NCBI RefSeq assembly: GCF_016906535.1
Contig: NC_057374.1
Location: 620,001-684,000 of the forward strand
From: Rhizoctonia solani
Taxonomy: Eukaryota; Basidiomycota; Agaricomycetes; Cantharellales; Ceratobasidiaceae
DNA length: 64,000 bases
Reading direction: 5' to 3'
A program made the position numbers and the translations under genes. Under the pieces are notes generated by a model that did not search any database, was not told the DNA's origin, and worked only from the letters and a program-made list of their open reading frames with translations. This document shows, one piece after another, positions 11,264-20,720 of the stretch; within the stretch, counting starts at the first letter, position 1; the number at the start of each line of letters is the position of its first letter.

Positions 11264-12269
11264 TTTCAGGAACTACCAGCTTTCCTTGGTACCAGAGTAG
11301 GTCTTCTTCCCAGTTGTAGTCTTGGTATGCCTTCCAAATAGAGGGGGGCGCGTTATCCACATCTTCTGTCAAAAACTGGACAATTGGCTTAAGGGAAGGG
11401 TCCTCCCTTAACTTGTGACAAATTTCCATGACAATTTTGACTTCCTCTTCCATTGTATTGGCAAAGACTTCCAATGGCAGCATAATTTCTGGTTCTTGGG
11501 GTTTGTCCTTGTAATCTGATCTCCTGGACAAGGCATTGGGTTTCCCTGACTGCTTCCCTGGGCAATAATGAATTTCAAAGTTGAAATTGCTCAGGAAAAC
11601 ACGCCATCTTGCATGCCTCCTGTTGAAGGTTCTTGCCTGCATCCAATATTCCAGGTTCCTGTGATCTGTAAAGACCTGGATTGGTTTATCAGTTGCTTCT
11701 AAGAAGATGTGCCATTCCTCCAATGCCTTGATGATGGCTAACAGTTCCTTATTGTGTGTATTGTAGTTAGCTTCAGCACCAGAGAAGGATTTTGACATAT
11801 AGGCAACCAGGTGTAGGCAATTATCTTCTCCCCATTGACTCAGGATTGCTCCCATGGCTACCCCTAGTGCGTCTGTCTCTAGGTAGTAGGGGAGGTCCGG
11901 ATTAGAGTGGATGAGGACTGGGGATTTGGTAACAAGGGTTGTTAGTTCCTGGAAGGCGTCCTCTTCTGGCTTACTCCATGACCAGGGAGTTTCCTTTTTT
12001 GTGAGGTTGTGGAGTGGGCAAGCCATGGAACTAAAGTTAGGTATAAACTGTCTGAGGTAGTTAACAAATCCTAGGAAGGCCTGGACCTGTTTGACTGTTT
12101 TGGGCTGGGGCCACAAGGTGACTGCTTCAATCTGCTTTTGATCCATGGAAAAGCCAGCAGGCAAAATAACAATTCCTAAGTAATCAACCGTAGTGACATG
12201 GAAGTGGCATTTGGACAACTTGCAGAACAATTGGTTCTTCATCAACCAAGATAGGACTTCCCTGACATG
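11264..12269 (-). pseudogene. RNase H part of pol, element 2
   Basis: From the RT thumb (YLGIVI...) it runs through the RNase H signature: ETDALGVAMGAILSQ, then NYNTHNKELLAII, then FTDHRNLEYW. The conserved residues are intact and arginines are largely preserved, unlike element 1. It is separated from RT by a one-base frameshift near 12,268-12,273 and from integrase by another near 11,260. Confidence 0.88.
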
Positions 12270-12950
12270 GGTGGTCCTTAGGGTCTTCTGAGAATATCAA
12301 TATATTGTCCAAGTAGATGACAACAGTAATGTTGATGAGGTCGCAGAATAGATCATTCATAAAGTGTTGAAAGGCTGCTGGTGTGTTTGTTAGGCCAAAG
12401 GGCATTACCAGGTATTCAAATAGTCCATATTTAGTCCTGAATGCTGTCTTCCATTTGTCTCCTTCCTTGATTCTGACGTTGTTGTATCCCCAGCATAGAT
12501 CCAGTTTGGTAAACAATTTTGTGCGCCTCAGCTTGGCCATGAGATCATCTTGTCTAGGAAGTGGGTAAACATTTTTGTGCGTGACATCATTGAGCTTCCT
12601 ATAGTTGACTACCAATTGCAGAGATCCATCCGCCTTTTTGACAAACATAACCAGGGTGCCTGCAGAAGAAGTACTAGGGCGGATCTTGCCTGTTGCTAAT
12701 TCTTTGTCAATATGCTGTTTGAGTGCCTTAGATTCCGCATCAGTCATGCCATAAATTGGACCAGGAGAGAGTTTGGCATCTGGGACTAGGTCAATTGCAA
12801 TATCATATTCTTGGTGTGGTGGAAGTACTTTAAACTCCTCTTCCCCAAATACTTTAGCAAATTTGTGGTACTGAGTGGGTAGATCTGCTAGGGGGTTTGG
12901 GTCAGCTTCTTCTTCCAAGGCAATCTGGATTTGTTTGGGGAAGGTGATGG
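12270..12950 (-). pseudogene. Reverse transcriptase part of pol, element 2
   Basis: Contains LVMFVKKADGS, NYRKLNDVTHKN, PLPRQDDL and FGLTNTPAAFQ, all RT fingers/palm motifs. The catalytic box reads YLDN rather than YLDD, so the second metal-binding aspartate is lost, as a G-to-A change would cause. Its upstream end meets foldback element B at 12,951; protease continues on the far side. Confidence 0.9.
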
Positions 12951-12952
12951 TA

Positions 12953-14521
12953 CACTGAGCAGCAAAAGTATTGCAGGTCAGGAGAGGTCAAAAGTTTACT
13001 TCCATTGCTGAGCAGCCAATCAGTGAATCCCATCTAAATTATACTGACACATGTGGCCATTGTAACACTATGCTGTAGCACAATATCTTACAAATCCATC
13101 AAGAACTGAGCTCACAGCCCCACTTTTGCTGTAATGCAACCTGCAAAACTTTTGCTGATTGTGTTGAGCATCTTACAAATCTGCACATAACTGATTATGC
13201 AGTTCAGTACAAGTTCTGGTTTTTTGCATGCACATTCCCAGTTATATGGGCCATTGCTGGACAGAGTATCAGCTTGTTCCACCCATTAGGGACTGTGTAA
13301 CAGAACTGTCTTCTCAGGGCCAGTAAAAGAAACTCCAAATTGCAGTTGCATTGCACTCAAGGCACTGTGTGGGCTGGAAATGCTTTGGGGTATCTCAGGT
13401 GACTGCTGGTACCCAGTGAAACAGTTTCCATGACCTTCCCATACCTGGGACTGGCAATATAAGAGATTGCAGTGGGTTGGGCTGTATGAGCTGAAAATTG
13501 AAATGCCACTCATTAGCTGGAATCCAAGCCTGATGACATAGAACTTCTAGCAGTAGCAGACACAGGTCAGGGGTATGCTGAGATCAGTTATCTAGGGCAG
13601 CAGTGATGTGTACACAAAGATAGGATGCAGTATACACAGAAATTGCAGCCAATGGGTGGGGTCTCAAATTGAACATGTTCTAACTCTGTGATTGTCAATC
13701 AGGGAACAGCCAGTTTTCCATCATAAGGTCTGCCTTAGAGGAACCTTCTACTGTATGAGTTTCAACCTTTTTCAATTGACAATCACAGAGTTAGAACATG
13801 TTCAATTTGAGACCCCACCCATTGGCTGCAATTTCTGTGTATACTGCATCCTATCTTTGTGTACACATCACTGCTGCCCTAGATAACTGATCTCAGCATA
13901 CCCCTGACCTGTGTCTGCTACTGCTAGAAGTTCTATGTCATCAGGCTTGGATTCCAGCTAATGAGTGGCATTTCAATTTTCAGCTCATACAGCCCAACCC
14001 ACTGCAATCTCTTATATTGCCAGTCCCAGGTATGGGAAGGTCATGGAAACTGTTTCACTGGGTACCAGCAGTCACCTGAGATACCCCAAAGCATTTCCAG
14101 CCCACACAGTGCCTTGAGTGCAATGCAACTGCAATTTGGAGTTTCTTTTACTGGCCCTGAGAAGACAGTTCTGTTACACAGTCCCTAATGGGTGGAACAA
14201 GCTGATACTCTGTCCAGCAATGGCCCATATAACTGGGAATGTGCATGCAAAAAACCAGAACTTGTACTGAACTGCATAATCAGTTATGTGCAGATTTGTA
14301 AGATGCTCAACACAATCAGCAAAAGTTTTGCAGGTTGCATTACAGCAAAAGTGGGGCTGTGAGCTCAGTTCTTGATGGATTTGTAAGATATTGTGCTACA
14401 GCATAGTGTTACAATGGCCACATGTGTCAGTATAATTTAGATGGGATTCACTGATTGGCTGCTCAGCAATGGAAGTAAACTTTTGACCTCTCCTGACCTG
14501 CAATACTTTTGCTGCTCAGTG
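12953..14521. mobile_element. Foldback element B: 747-bp inverted arms, 75-nt loop, TA duplication
   Basis: Arms 12,953-13,699 and 13,775-14,521 are reverse complements with no mismatch in the stretches I compared, around a loop at 13,700-13,774. Tips read CACTGAGCAGC, flanked by TA at 12,951-12,952 and 14,522-14,523. The word AAAAGTATTGCA (12,964-12,975) recurs in the same tip position as in foldback A. The arms contain mirrored 75-codon frames of identical predicted sequence, a by-product of the palindrome. No transposase is present. It separates the protease and RT parts of element 2. Confidence 0.9.
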
Positions 14522-14523
14522 TA

Positions 14524-14969
14524 CCTAGAGACCAGTCTATGAGGGGGGATTTTTGTGTAAGCCATGTCATACCAAGTATGGTCATGGTACTTCCAATGGG
14601 GCAGACTAAAAAGGGGATAGTGTGTGGATGGCTGTTGGCCAAGACCGTGAGTTGAACCTGGTGCCAAATGCAACCAGTCTGGGAGATAGTACCATCTAAC
14701 ATTCTCACTACTTGTGGGTTTTTGAGTAGGGTTTTTGGAATTTTGTATTTTTCTACTATTGTTGGAGATATGAAGTTGGACGTTGCTCTGGAGTCTATCA
14801 GGGTTTTAATGGGGTCCATTGGGAAGTCTTGCGCTAGTAGATCTATGTGTAGAAGGGGGCGTTTATTTGAATCAAGGGCAATAGATACAAATTCAGATAC
14901 AGTAGATTCTATGGGCGCTTTTTTATCAACCAAGGGTTTGACAGCAATCCTTGGTTTTAGTCTTTTCCC
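14524..14969 (-). pseudogene. Protease-coding start of pol, element 2
   Basis: The frame entered by -1 slippage from gag encodes the retropepsin segment. The active-site triad reads D-S-R (LIDSRATSNF) in place of D-S-G, so the protease is probably inactive. ILGMTWL, the conserved segment near the flap end, follows. It is cut at 14,523 by foldback element B. Confidence 0.86.
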
Positions 14970-16143
14970 AACTCTGATTCTTTGGCTACTTTGGCCACTT
15001 CCTTGATTGTGGCTTTCCAACTGTTGGGGCACTGCTTGATCCCTTGTCCCTTCTGACTGCATTTGACACAGAGGCCAGCAGCGCGGCAACAATCCCTCTC
15101 CTCTGGGGTGATGTAGTTGGGGTCTTCCAATAGGCAGACCCTGGTAGTGGTGGTGGTGGTAGAGGTGGTGGTTGTGGTGACCAGGGCTTGCCTGCCTTTT
15201 TGGGCCAATTCTCCTTGTTTTTGCAGCAAGTGTTGTCTATTTTGATTGAAGCCGCAAAAATTGCTTTGAGTTTGTCAGGAATGTTATCCTTTGTTGATAA
15301 CAGTTCCTTAACCTTCCAGTGGAGGCCTTGCATGAACTGCGCAATGTAGGCCTCCTTGTTCCAGTCAAGCTCTGCCATGAGGTTGCAGAACTCTGTTACG
15401 TACTTGGAGGTGGTGGTGGTTTGGGAGAGTGCTGCTATTTTCCTAGCAGGGGCCCATTTGGCGTTGGGGTTGGCAAACGCTTCCTTGAATTTGGCTGTTA
15501 AGGCCAGGATGGTGGTTGGAGGGTTCCCCTTGCCCTTAATGATGGTCCCAATAATAGGGAGAGCCCAGTTGGTGGCTTTGTCAGTCATGTGGTAGAGGAT
15601 CCACACAACCATTTGCTCTTCCTTGTTGAATTGGTTGCAGTGGAGGGCAACCCAAAGGAGCATCCTATCAAGCCACTGAGTGGCTTTGCATCCCCTTGTA
15701 TCCCCCTTGTAGGGGTCAGGGAGTTCCATTTTGGGCCGCTTTACCAAGGACCCTGAGTCAAATGGGGTGAGGGAGCCAAGGTGCCTCCTAGGCGTTCCTT
15801 GAGGCTCCTTTTTGGGTTCCCTTCTGGGTTCCTTGTCCTCTGAATTGTATCCTGTACCCCTTCCTGGCCTGAATGGGGCCTTGAGTCCAGGCCTAACCGT
15901 GCCTGGAGTGTGGGTTTCTCCGCCTGTGTGAGTGGGGGGGGTAACAGGCCCAGTTGATGGGCCAGGCTGGGCTTGGGTTCCTTGGTCCTTGTCACCAAGT
16001 AGGTCAGCAGTCTCCTTGCATATGGCCTTGAGCTCAATGAGCTGTTGGCCTTGCAATCTAATTTGGTCCTGTAGGGACCTGACTGTGGCTGTGAGGGCTG
16101 TGATAGCCTTGAGGAGAGCGGTAATGGACGGCTCTGGTTCCAT
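14957..16143 (-). pseudogene. gag of element 2, frameshifted
   Basis: Starts at the ATG at 16,143 with a leucine/glutamine-rich coiled-coil-like N terminus, then the capsid-like region with WLDRMLLWVAL and KFKEAFANP. A frameshift in a proline/threonine repeat near 15,140-15,200 moves the zinc knuckle to another frame. The knuckle reads C-X2-C-X4-Q-X4-C, its histidine replaced by glutamine. The natural end is TAA at 14,957-14,959, just past the slippery site. Confidence 0.88.
14963..14969 (-). promoter_or_regulatory. Putative -1 ribosomal frameshift site GGGAAAA, element 2
   Basis: The minus strand reads TTG GGA AAA GAC TAA in the gag frame, so GGGAAAA lies in slippery register one codon before the gag stop. 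Protease continues in -1. Position, heptamer and spacing to the stop match element 1. Confidence 0.6.
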
Positions 16144-16673
16144 CCTTGGCAAGTCTTGCAGAGTGGGAGATGAGCTGCAAGAGGCTGGTTGGGAGTGGGC
16201 TGGAATGGAACATCAAGAGGAGCAGCTAGAGGGACAGGAGTAAGGGTGTGGGACGCCAGAGCATGTGGATGGAATGGTTGGAAACGGCGTGGGGGTAGGT
16301 GCCTGATGCAGGACTTATGAGTGGTTTTTTTTGCAGTGTATATACGCTAAACCCTTGCGTCAAATACCTAGCGTTGGACAATCCCTACAACAAATCAACA
16401 GATCTGGCAATTGTGATATGAGCAGGTTTTTTGCAAGCGGGTACTTCAGCTGACTAGGGTTGCTAACTGCAGAGTTCTGGCAAAACTTGTGGTATGTGGA
16501 CAATAGGACTTGTTAGCCTTATAGCAATTTGGTACTACATGGGGGTGGGGGACTTTTGATTATTATGTCCCACAAGGTAGCCCCAATCACGGTTTTTTCC
16601 CTTGTGCTAGTACTAGGAGTCTTCTTGTTTGTCAATCAAGCCTACAAGAAGTCAATTTTACAATGTTGTACAC

Positions 16674-17223
16674 CACTGTAAGGTGGGTACTTGCTAATGG
16701 AACAGGCGCTTAAGGCCGTACAACTAGTACACTGCTTACATAACCAACTATCTAAGGCTATACTAATGTTGCTTAAGGCAACCTACTACTATCAACTGTT
16801 GGTGCAAAGGGGCCTAAGGCCTGGGAGGTGTGATGAGTAAGAGGGGTGGTGAGCATCTGGGAACTACTGGGGCCAGCTACTTAGCTGGCTAACTAATCCT
16901 CCTCAATGAGTATGAGACAAGGTAAAATTGACTTGGTGTTTCCAAGTGATTTCCCTGCTGTATATAGATAAAGGGGCGCTATCTACATGGTCTGTGCACG
17001 TGAGAAAGGAAGTACATAATGGAAATAAGAAGCGTGCTGCAGGCTGCGCAGAAGTGTGGATTTCTCCTAAGCGCCCTTGGCACGGCATCTTGGCACGGCA
17101 TCTTGGCATAATAAGCGCCAAGATCACATGATTAGAAAACATGAGATATTGAGTTTGTAAAAAATAGTAAAAATAACAGAAAAATCGTCCAAATCCAGTG
17201 GTAAAAATAAGGAGGTTGTAACA
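16674..17223 (-). repeat. 5' LTR of element 2 (550 bp)
   Basis: Pairs with 8976-9524. It contains a tandem duplication of CACGGCATCTTGG near 17,081-17,105 that the other LTR lacks. The shared LTR box lies at 17,111-17,133. The leader of element 2 occupies 16,144-16,673 and shows nothing else recognisable. Confidence 0.93.
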
Positions 17224-17401
17224 GAATCACAGACATGGAGAAAAGAGATGGGAAGTGGTTTTTTAGGGTCAAATGGAAAGGCTATGGGTCAGAGGAAAAT
17301 ACCTGGGAACCAAGGGAAAACCTCAGAAATGCCAAAAAATCCTAAAAGAAATTCAAAAAAGAAATGAAGGAAAAGGCCCTTGGCACTGCCAAGGCCCTTA
17401 A
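17224..17401 (+). pseudogene. Chromodomain tail of element 1 pol
   Basis: After the GAATC duplication the element-1 frame resumes with a chromodomain: WFFRVKWKGYG, then NTWEPRENL, holding the aromatic residues that form the methyl-lysine cage in this family. A missing base in an A run near 17,334-17,339 creates a premature TAA at 17,343-17,345. In the other frame the tail continues to TAA at 17,399-17,401, right against the polypurine tract. Confidence 0.88.
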
Positions 17402-17412
17402 AGGGGGGGCAG
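17400..17412 (+). other. Polypurine tract of element 1
   Basis: AAAGGGGGGGCAG lies directly before the 3' LTR at 17,413, as expected of the plus-strand primer of an LTR retrotransposon. Confidence 0.8.
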
Positions 17413-17901
17413 TGTTGTAGACACACTCAATACCAGGGAAATTATTCCCATTTTCTTGATTTTAAACAAAGACAATTGGACAACATCTTCAATCACATGA
17501 CATTGGCGCTTATATCATACACTAAGCGCCAAGCCATGTCCCCATCTGTGCTTACCTCATCATACGTAGCCACCTCCACCTGATGACATCACATGACATG
17601 TCAGTGACACGTATGCATGAGTAAGGCCAACTGCAGAGCAGGGTTCTTATTGTTATAGTTTTGCATATTGTATATTTGTAAATTAGTTCACCTCTGTAAT
17701 ATATAAGGAGGCCAACCAACCATGGTAACACCCAGGTTGATTACCTCTTGTTGCACTCCTATCATTGTACAAGGCCTTACAGCCAGATCACTAATAGTTA
17801 GACATTGTAGGGTAGATCCCACCACCTTAAGCAGTTCTTACTTGTACCCCATACAGCCACAAGCGCCTGCACCCTTGATGTCCTTACAGACATCTAGGAC
17901 A
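17413..17901 (+). repeat. 3' LTR of element 1 (489 bp)
   Basis: Direct repeat of 1323-1813. The shared box AATCACATGA + TTGGCGCTTAT is at 17,491-17,513. At 17,870-17,871 and 17,891-17,892 it has CA where the 5' LTR has TG, indicating an ancestral CG at both sites. ACCCC (17,902-17,906) follows as the TSD. Confidence 0.92.
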
Positions 17902-18206
17902 ACCCCCAAACTTTCAGGAGCTATTTCTCTTAACCAAAACTATGCACATGCAAACTGTCTGCTCTGAGAGAAGGAAGTCATCTGGTACTATACATGTCCA
18001 AAGTATTAAGCTCTCTGGTGCAAAGCTTCCAGAGAGGCACAGCAGTGAGGAGATAAATGGCAATTTTGCTCTGTTTTTCCTATAAAAATCTACTTCTTTT
18101 CTTCTTACCCCTGTGCCTCTCTGGAAGCTTTGCACCAGAGAGCTTAATACTTTGGACATGTATAGTACCAGATGACTTCCTTCTCTCAGAGCAGACAGTT
18201 TGCATG
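17902..18206. repeat. Foldback A core: inner arms and loop
   Basis: Continues the left arm after element 1, then a 72-nt loop (18,041-18,112) and the start of the right arm. The inner arms, about 90 bp each around CTCTCTGGTGCAAAGCTTCC, are near-perfect inverted copies. GCATG at 18,202-18,206 is the target duplicated by the family-3 LTR. Confidence 0.85.
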
Positions 18207-19739
18207 TGTTAAGAGTCGTGTAAGTACAGGAGTAAGAAAGAATTACTATATACAAAATGTATATGGGAATAACTAAGAACTAGTATTAAGAATCAGAATA
18301 TATGCACAGAATATATGCACAATATAGGCTAGGTTATCAGGAATAACAACTCCTAACAAATAGTCTAGCAACTATGAAGTGCAGGTGGTTGGTTATGTAT
18401 AGTACCTTAGACTAATGTTACTTAAGCCTAAGTGACTAAGGGTATGTATACTTAAGGTCTCTAGGATAGTACCTTAAGTAAGAGGGTTACCTGACTAATG
18501 TACAGGATTTATAGGATTTGCCTAATAAGTATAGGACTTATATATGCTTAAGTAAGACTTAAGACTTATGGGGTTTACCTAAGATATATCTAGGATTTAT
18601 GAGATATTGTAGATAAAGCTATCTACAATATAAGGGGTATGGTGGATTGAAACACTATCACTCAATCACAACAATCCTTACAGTATTGTCGCACTATACT
18701 CAATGTTGAACTCAACAACTGTGACAGTCAAGGGGCACAGGGTTGCAGTAAGTACACTAATAGGTTACCCTGTGTCTGTTGGGACTGGCCTATGGTCTTA
18801 GTGCGCCAAATAACCTCCTATGCTATTTACAGTGAGTCAATCACTAAAGTAAATGCGCAGATAAGCTGTTAAAGGCTTGTGTGTATATGTCAATATATAA
18901 GAGTGGATAAATGGATGCATTAGAAGCGTCTTCACAGGGTCCTTTTATACCCTGAGAAGGCGCACAAACAAGTATATACATGATTGATACCAAGAGGGGG
19001 TACAGGAGGTACAGGTGGCAACTGAAACACTTGAGGGAGCCAATACTTTGGTACGTAGTAAACAAACAACAGATCCTAATATTTGCCCCAAGGCAATGTT
19101 TGCCCCAAGGCAGTATTTACCTGTGTGGGTCCTTAGATGTCCCAAGGCTAAGTGTTTCATCCTTGGAGTAAACAGTCCCAAAGGTAGGATACCTCTGCAT
19201 TGGGTACTTACAGTAAATGGGGCATAACTCAGCCAAATGTTGTCCGTTTTGGGAGTTTGACCCAGCGTTCTGGAGCGCACAAACATGCGCACCTAAGCGC
19301 AAGTAATTCGGCAGTGTGGGATGCCCGGGTGATGGAGAAAAGGCGCATTTAGTGCGTCGGCGCTTAAGGGCTGATTAAGCGCCGGAGCACTTGTCTATGC
19401 GACAGGGGGGACCCTGAATATTTCTGTGTGTAGCCACAAGATAGAATCTTGAATAATAAATACTACAAACAAGAGAAATATTACTGGTTACTGTTTATCT
19501 ACTCAGCTGAATTTATATATATTTAAATGAGTGAGAAAACAGCATATATGCAAAAGGCATCGCATATTAAGGGTATTCCTGAGGTTTGTAGGTTTTGTAA
19601 AGGTCACTATTGGATAGAGGGACCTTGAAAACCTTAGTTCGCATCTTTATCTCATTTATTTACTGTGAGATTACTAGTGTAATTAATAAAATAAGTACAG
19701 ATTAAAGAAGAAATGTCATATCCATAACAGCATGTGCAT
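18207..19739 (-). mobile_element. Solo LTR, family 3, minus orientation, TSD GCATG
   Basis: Reverse complement of 6205-7727 with scattered differences. It runs from TGTTAAGAGTCG to CCATAACA and is bounded by GCATG at 18,202-18,206 and 19,740-19,744. It sits exactly in the right arm of foldback A. The palindrome GGCGCTTAA...TTAAGCGCC is kept at 19,359-19,383. Confidence 0.9.
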
Positions 19740-20309
19740 AGTTTTGGTTAAGAGAAATAGCTCCTGAAAGTTTGGGGGTCCACCCCCCTTTGGGACCCAC
19801 CAAGCTCTCTATGAGCAGGATTGTTCTATATCTCAGTGCTAATGAACTAAAATAACTATCATATATGCTAGCTTGAAGCCATACTAGGGTAGGTAGATCT
19901 AGTTTTGAGTTTGTACCAAGGTAGAGTGCATATACTCCTGGAAGCTATACATTTTACCTTGGCATTAATTTATACACAAGTAGCCCCAAAACTAAAACAG
20001 TGAGTACATGCTAGCTTTAGCTATTTAGCAAGATCTATCTTTGACTTTATTCACACTTTCCTGAGGTGGGTACAATGGGTCACTCTCACAGCCAGGAACC
20101 CAAAAAAGTATTGCACAGCCACTTTGATGGTATACTGACCCTAACTTAGTCTCTGTTGCAGCAATTCTCACAAAACTTGGCATATAGGTTCTAATAGTAC
20201 ATCTGAACCACTTTTATTAACTACTCAAATTGATCCAAGTGCTGGCTCGGGAGTAAGGCAACATGCATTGTATAATTGGTCACGTGTGCAATACTTTTTT
20301 GGGGTACTG
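19740..20309. repeat. Foldback A, outer right arm
   Basis: Reverse complement of the left arm, ending in GGGGTACTG at 20,309 with TA beyond. It restarts after the GCATG duplication of the solo LTR and covers the whole outer arm without interruption. Confidence 0.82.
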
Positions 20310-20311
20310 TA

Positions 20312-20720
20312 TAAAGTCATTGCATTTATAAACCATTTACAAAACTCAGCAGCTTTATAAAGCCCATTTATAAACGCAAATCGAGATCAAAACCGTACCC
20401 TATCACGCGGAAGCACAACTTTCATCTTACGGCAAGCACATGCATTCGGAATCATACATAGATCATCGGGACAGAGTCGGTGCGCATCCGACGGGTCGCC
20501 TATCTGGCCTTCTGACAATGTTAAGTTCTGCATGAATCTTACATGTAGTCAACGAGTTCTGTGATAGCTATCCTGACACATAATGTACTCCGTCAGCCAC
20601 GGGTTCGGAGACAGCTGTGTCTGAATCAGGTTAGGTCATGTCGGTTCATGCGGTGGTCTATCAGTTCAATAGCTTCCTGCGCAATTCAGCCACTAAAAAT
20701 ATGTCATTTGACTAAAAATA
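20312..20720. other. Intergenic, transposon edge to carrier gene
   Basis: Unique-looking sequence between foldback A and the 3' end of the carrier gene. Short open frames are present, but none shows coding character or splice structure. I see nothing else. Confidence 0.5.

Larger units (their letters stand above)
8976..17223 (-). mobile_element. Chromovirus element 2 (Ty3/gypsy), minus orientation, inserted in element 1
   Basis: LTRs at 8976-9524 and 16,674-17,223 flank gag-protease-RT-RNase H-integrase-chromodomain read on the minus strand. GAATC is duplicated at 8971-8975 and 17,224-17,228, placing the insertion exactly within the chromodomain coding region of element 1. The 8.25-kb length includes the 1.57-kb foldback element B between protease and RT. 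Frameshifts in gag, RT and pol and altered catalytic residues in protease and RT make it non-autonomous. Confidence 0.95.
1323..17901 (+). mobile_element. Chromovirus element 1 (Ty3/gypsy LTR retrotransposon), plus orientation, degenerate
   Basis: Two direct LTRs (1323-1813 and 17,413-17,901) bound the element, and ACCCC is duplicated at 1318-1322 and 17,902-17,906. The internal order is gag, protease, reverse transcriptase, RNase H, integrase and a C-terminal chromodomain, which is the Tf2-like chromovirus order. The 16.6-kb length is due to three later insertions (3946-4502, 6205-7727, 8976-17,223). Removing these with one copy of each TSD would leave an element of about 6.2 kb. Stops in gag and pol and CpG-type decay indicate that it is dead. 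Confidence 0.93.
789..20309. mobile_element. Foldback element A (TA-flanked, Tc1/mariner-like tips), interrupted by nested insertions
   Basis: The tip CAGTACCC at 789 is preceded by TA (787-788). Its reverse complement ends at 20,309 and is followed by TA (20,310-20,311), as expected of a TA target duplication. The arms are 789-1322 plus 17,907-18,040 on the left, and 18,113-18,206 plus 19,745-20,309 on the right, with a 72-nt loop at 18,041-18,112. Without later insertions the element would be about 1.4 kb and almost wholly palindromic, with no transposase gene. The arms differ most in the outer 100 bp and agree closely elsewhere. Two insertions split it: chromovirus element 1 in the left arm and a family-3 solo LTR in the right arm. 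CAGT tips with TA duplications are typical of Tc1/mariner; the assignment is inference. Confidence 0.82.

Noticed and set aside
13286..14188. Two identical 75-codon ORFs on opposite strands
   Set aside because: They are mirror images within the arms of foldback element B and show no protein family; the palindrome alone explains them.
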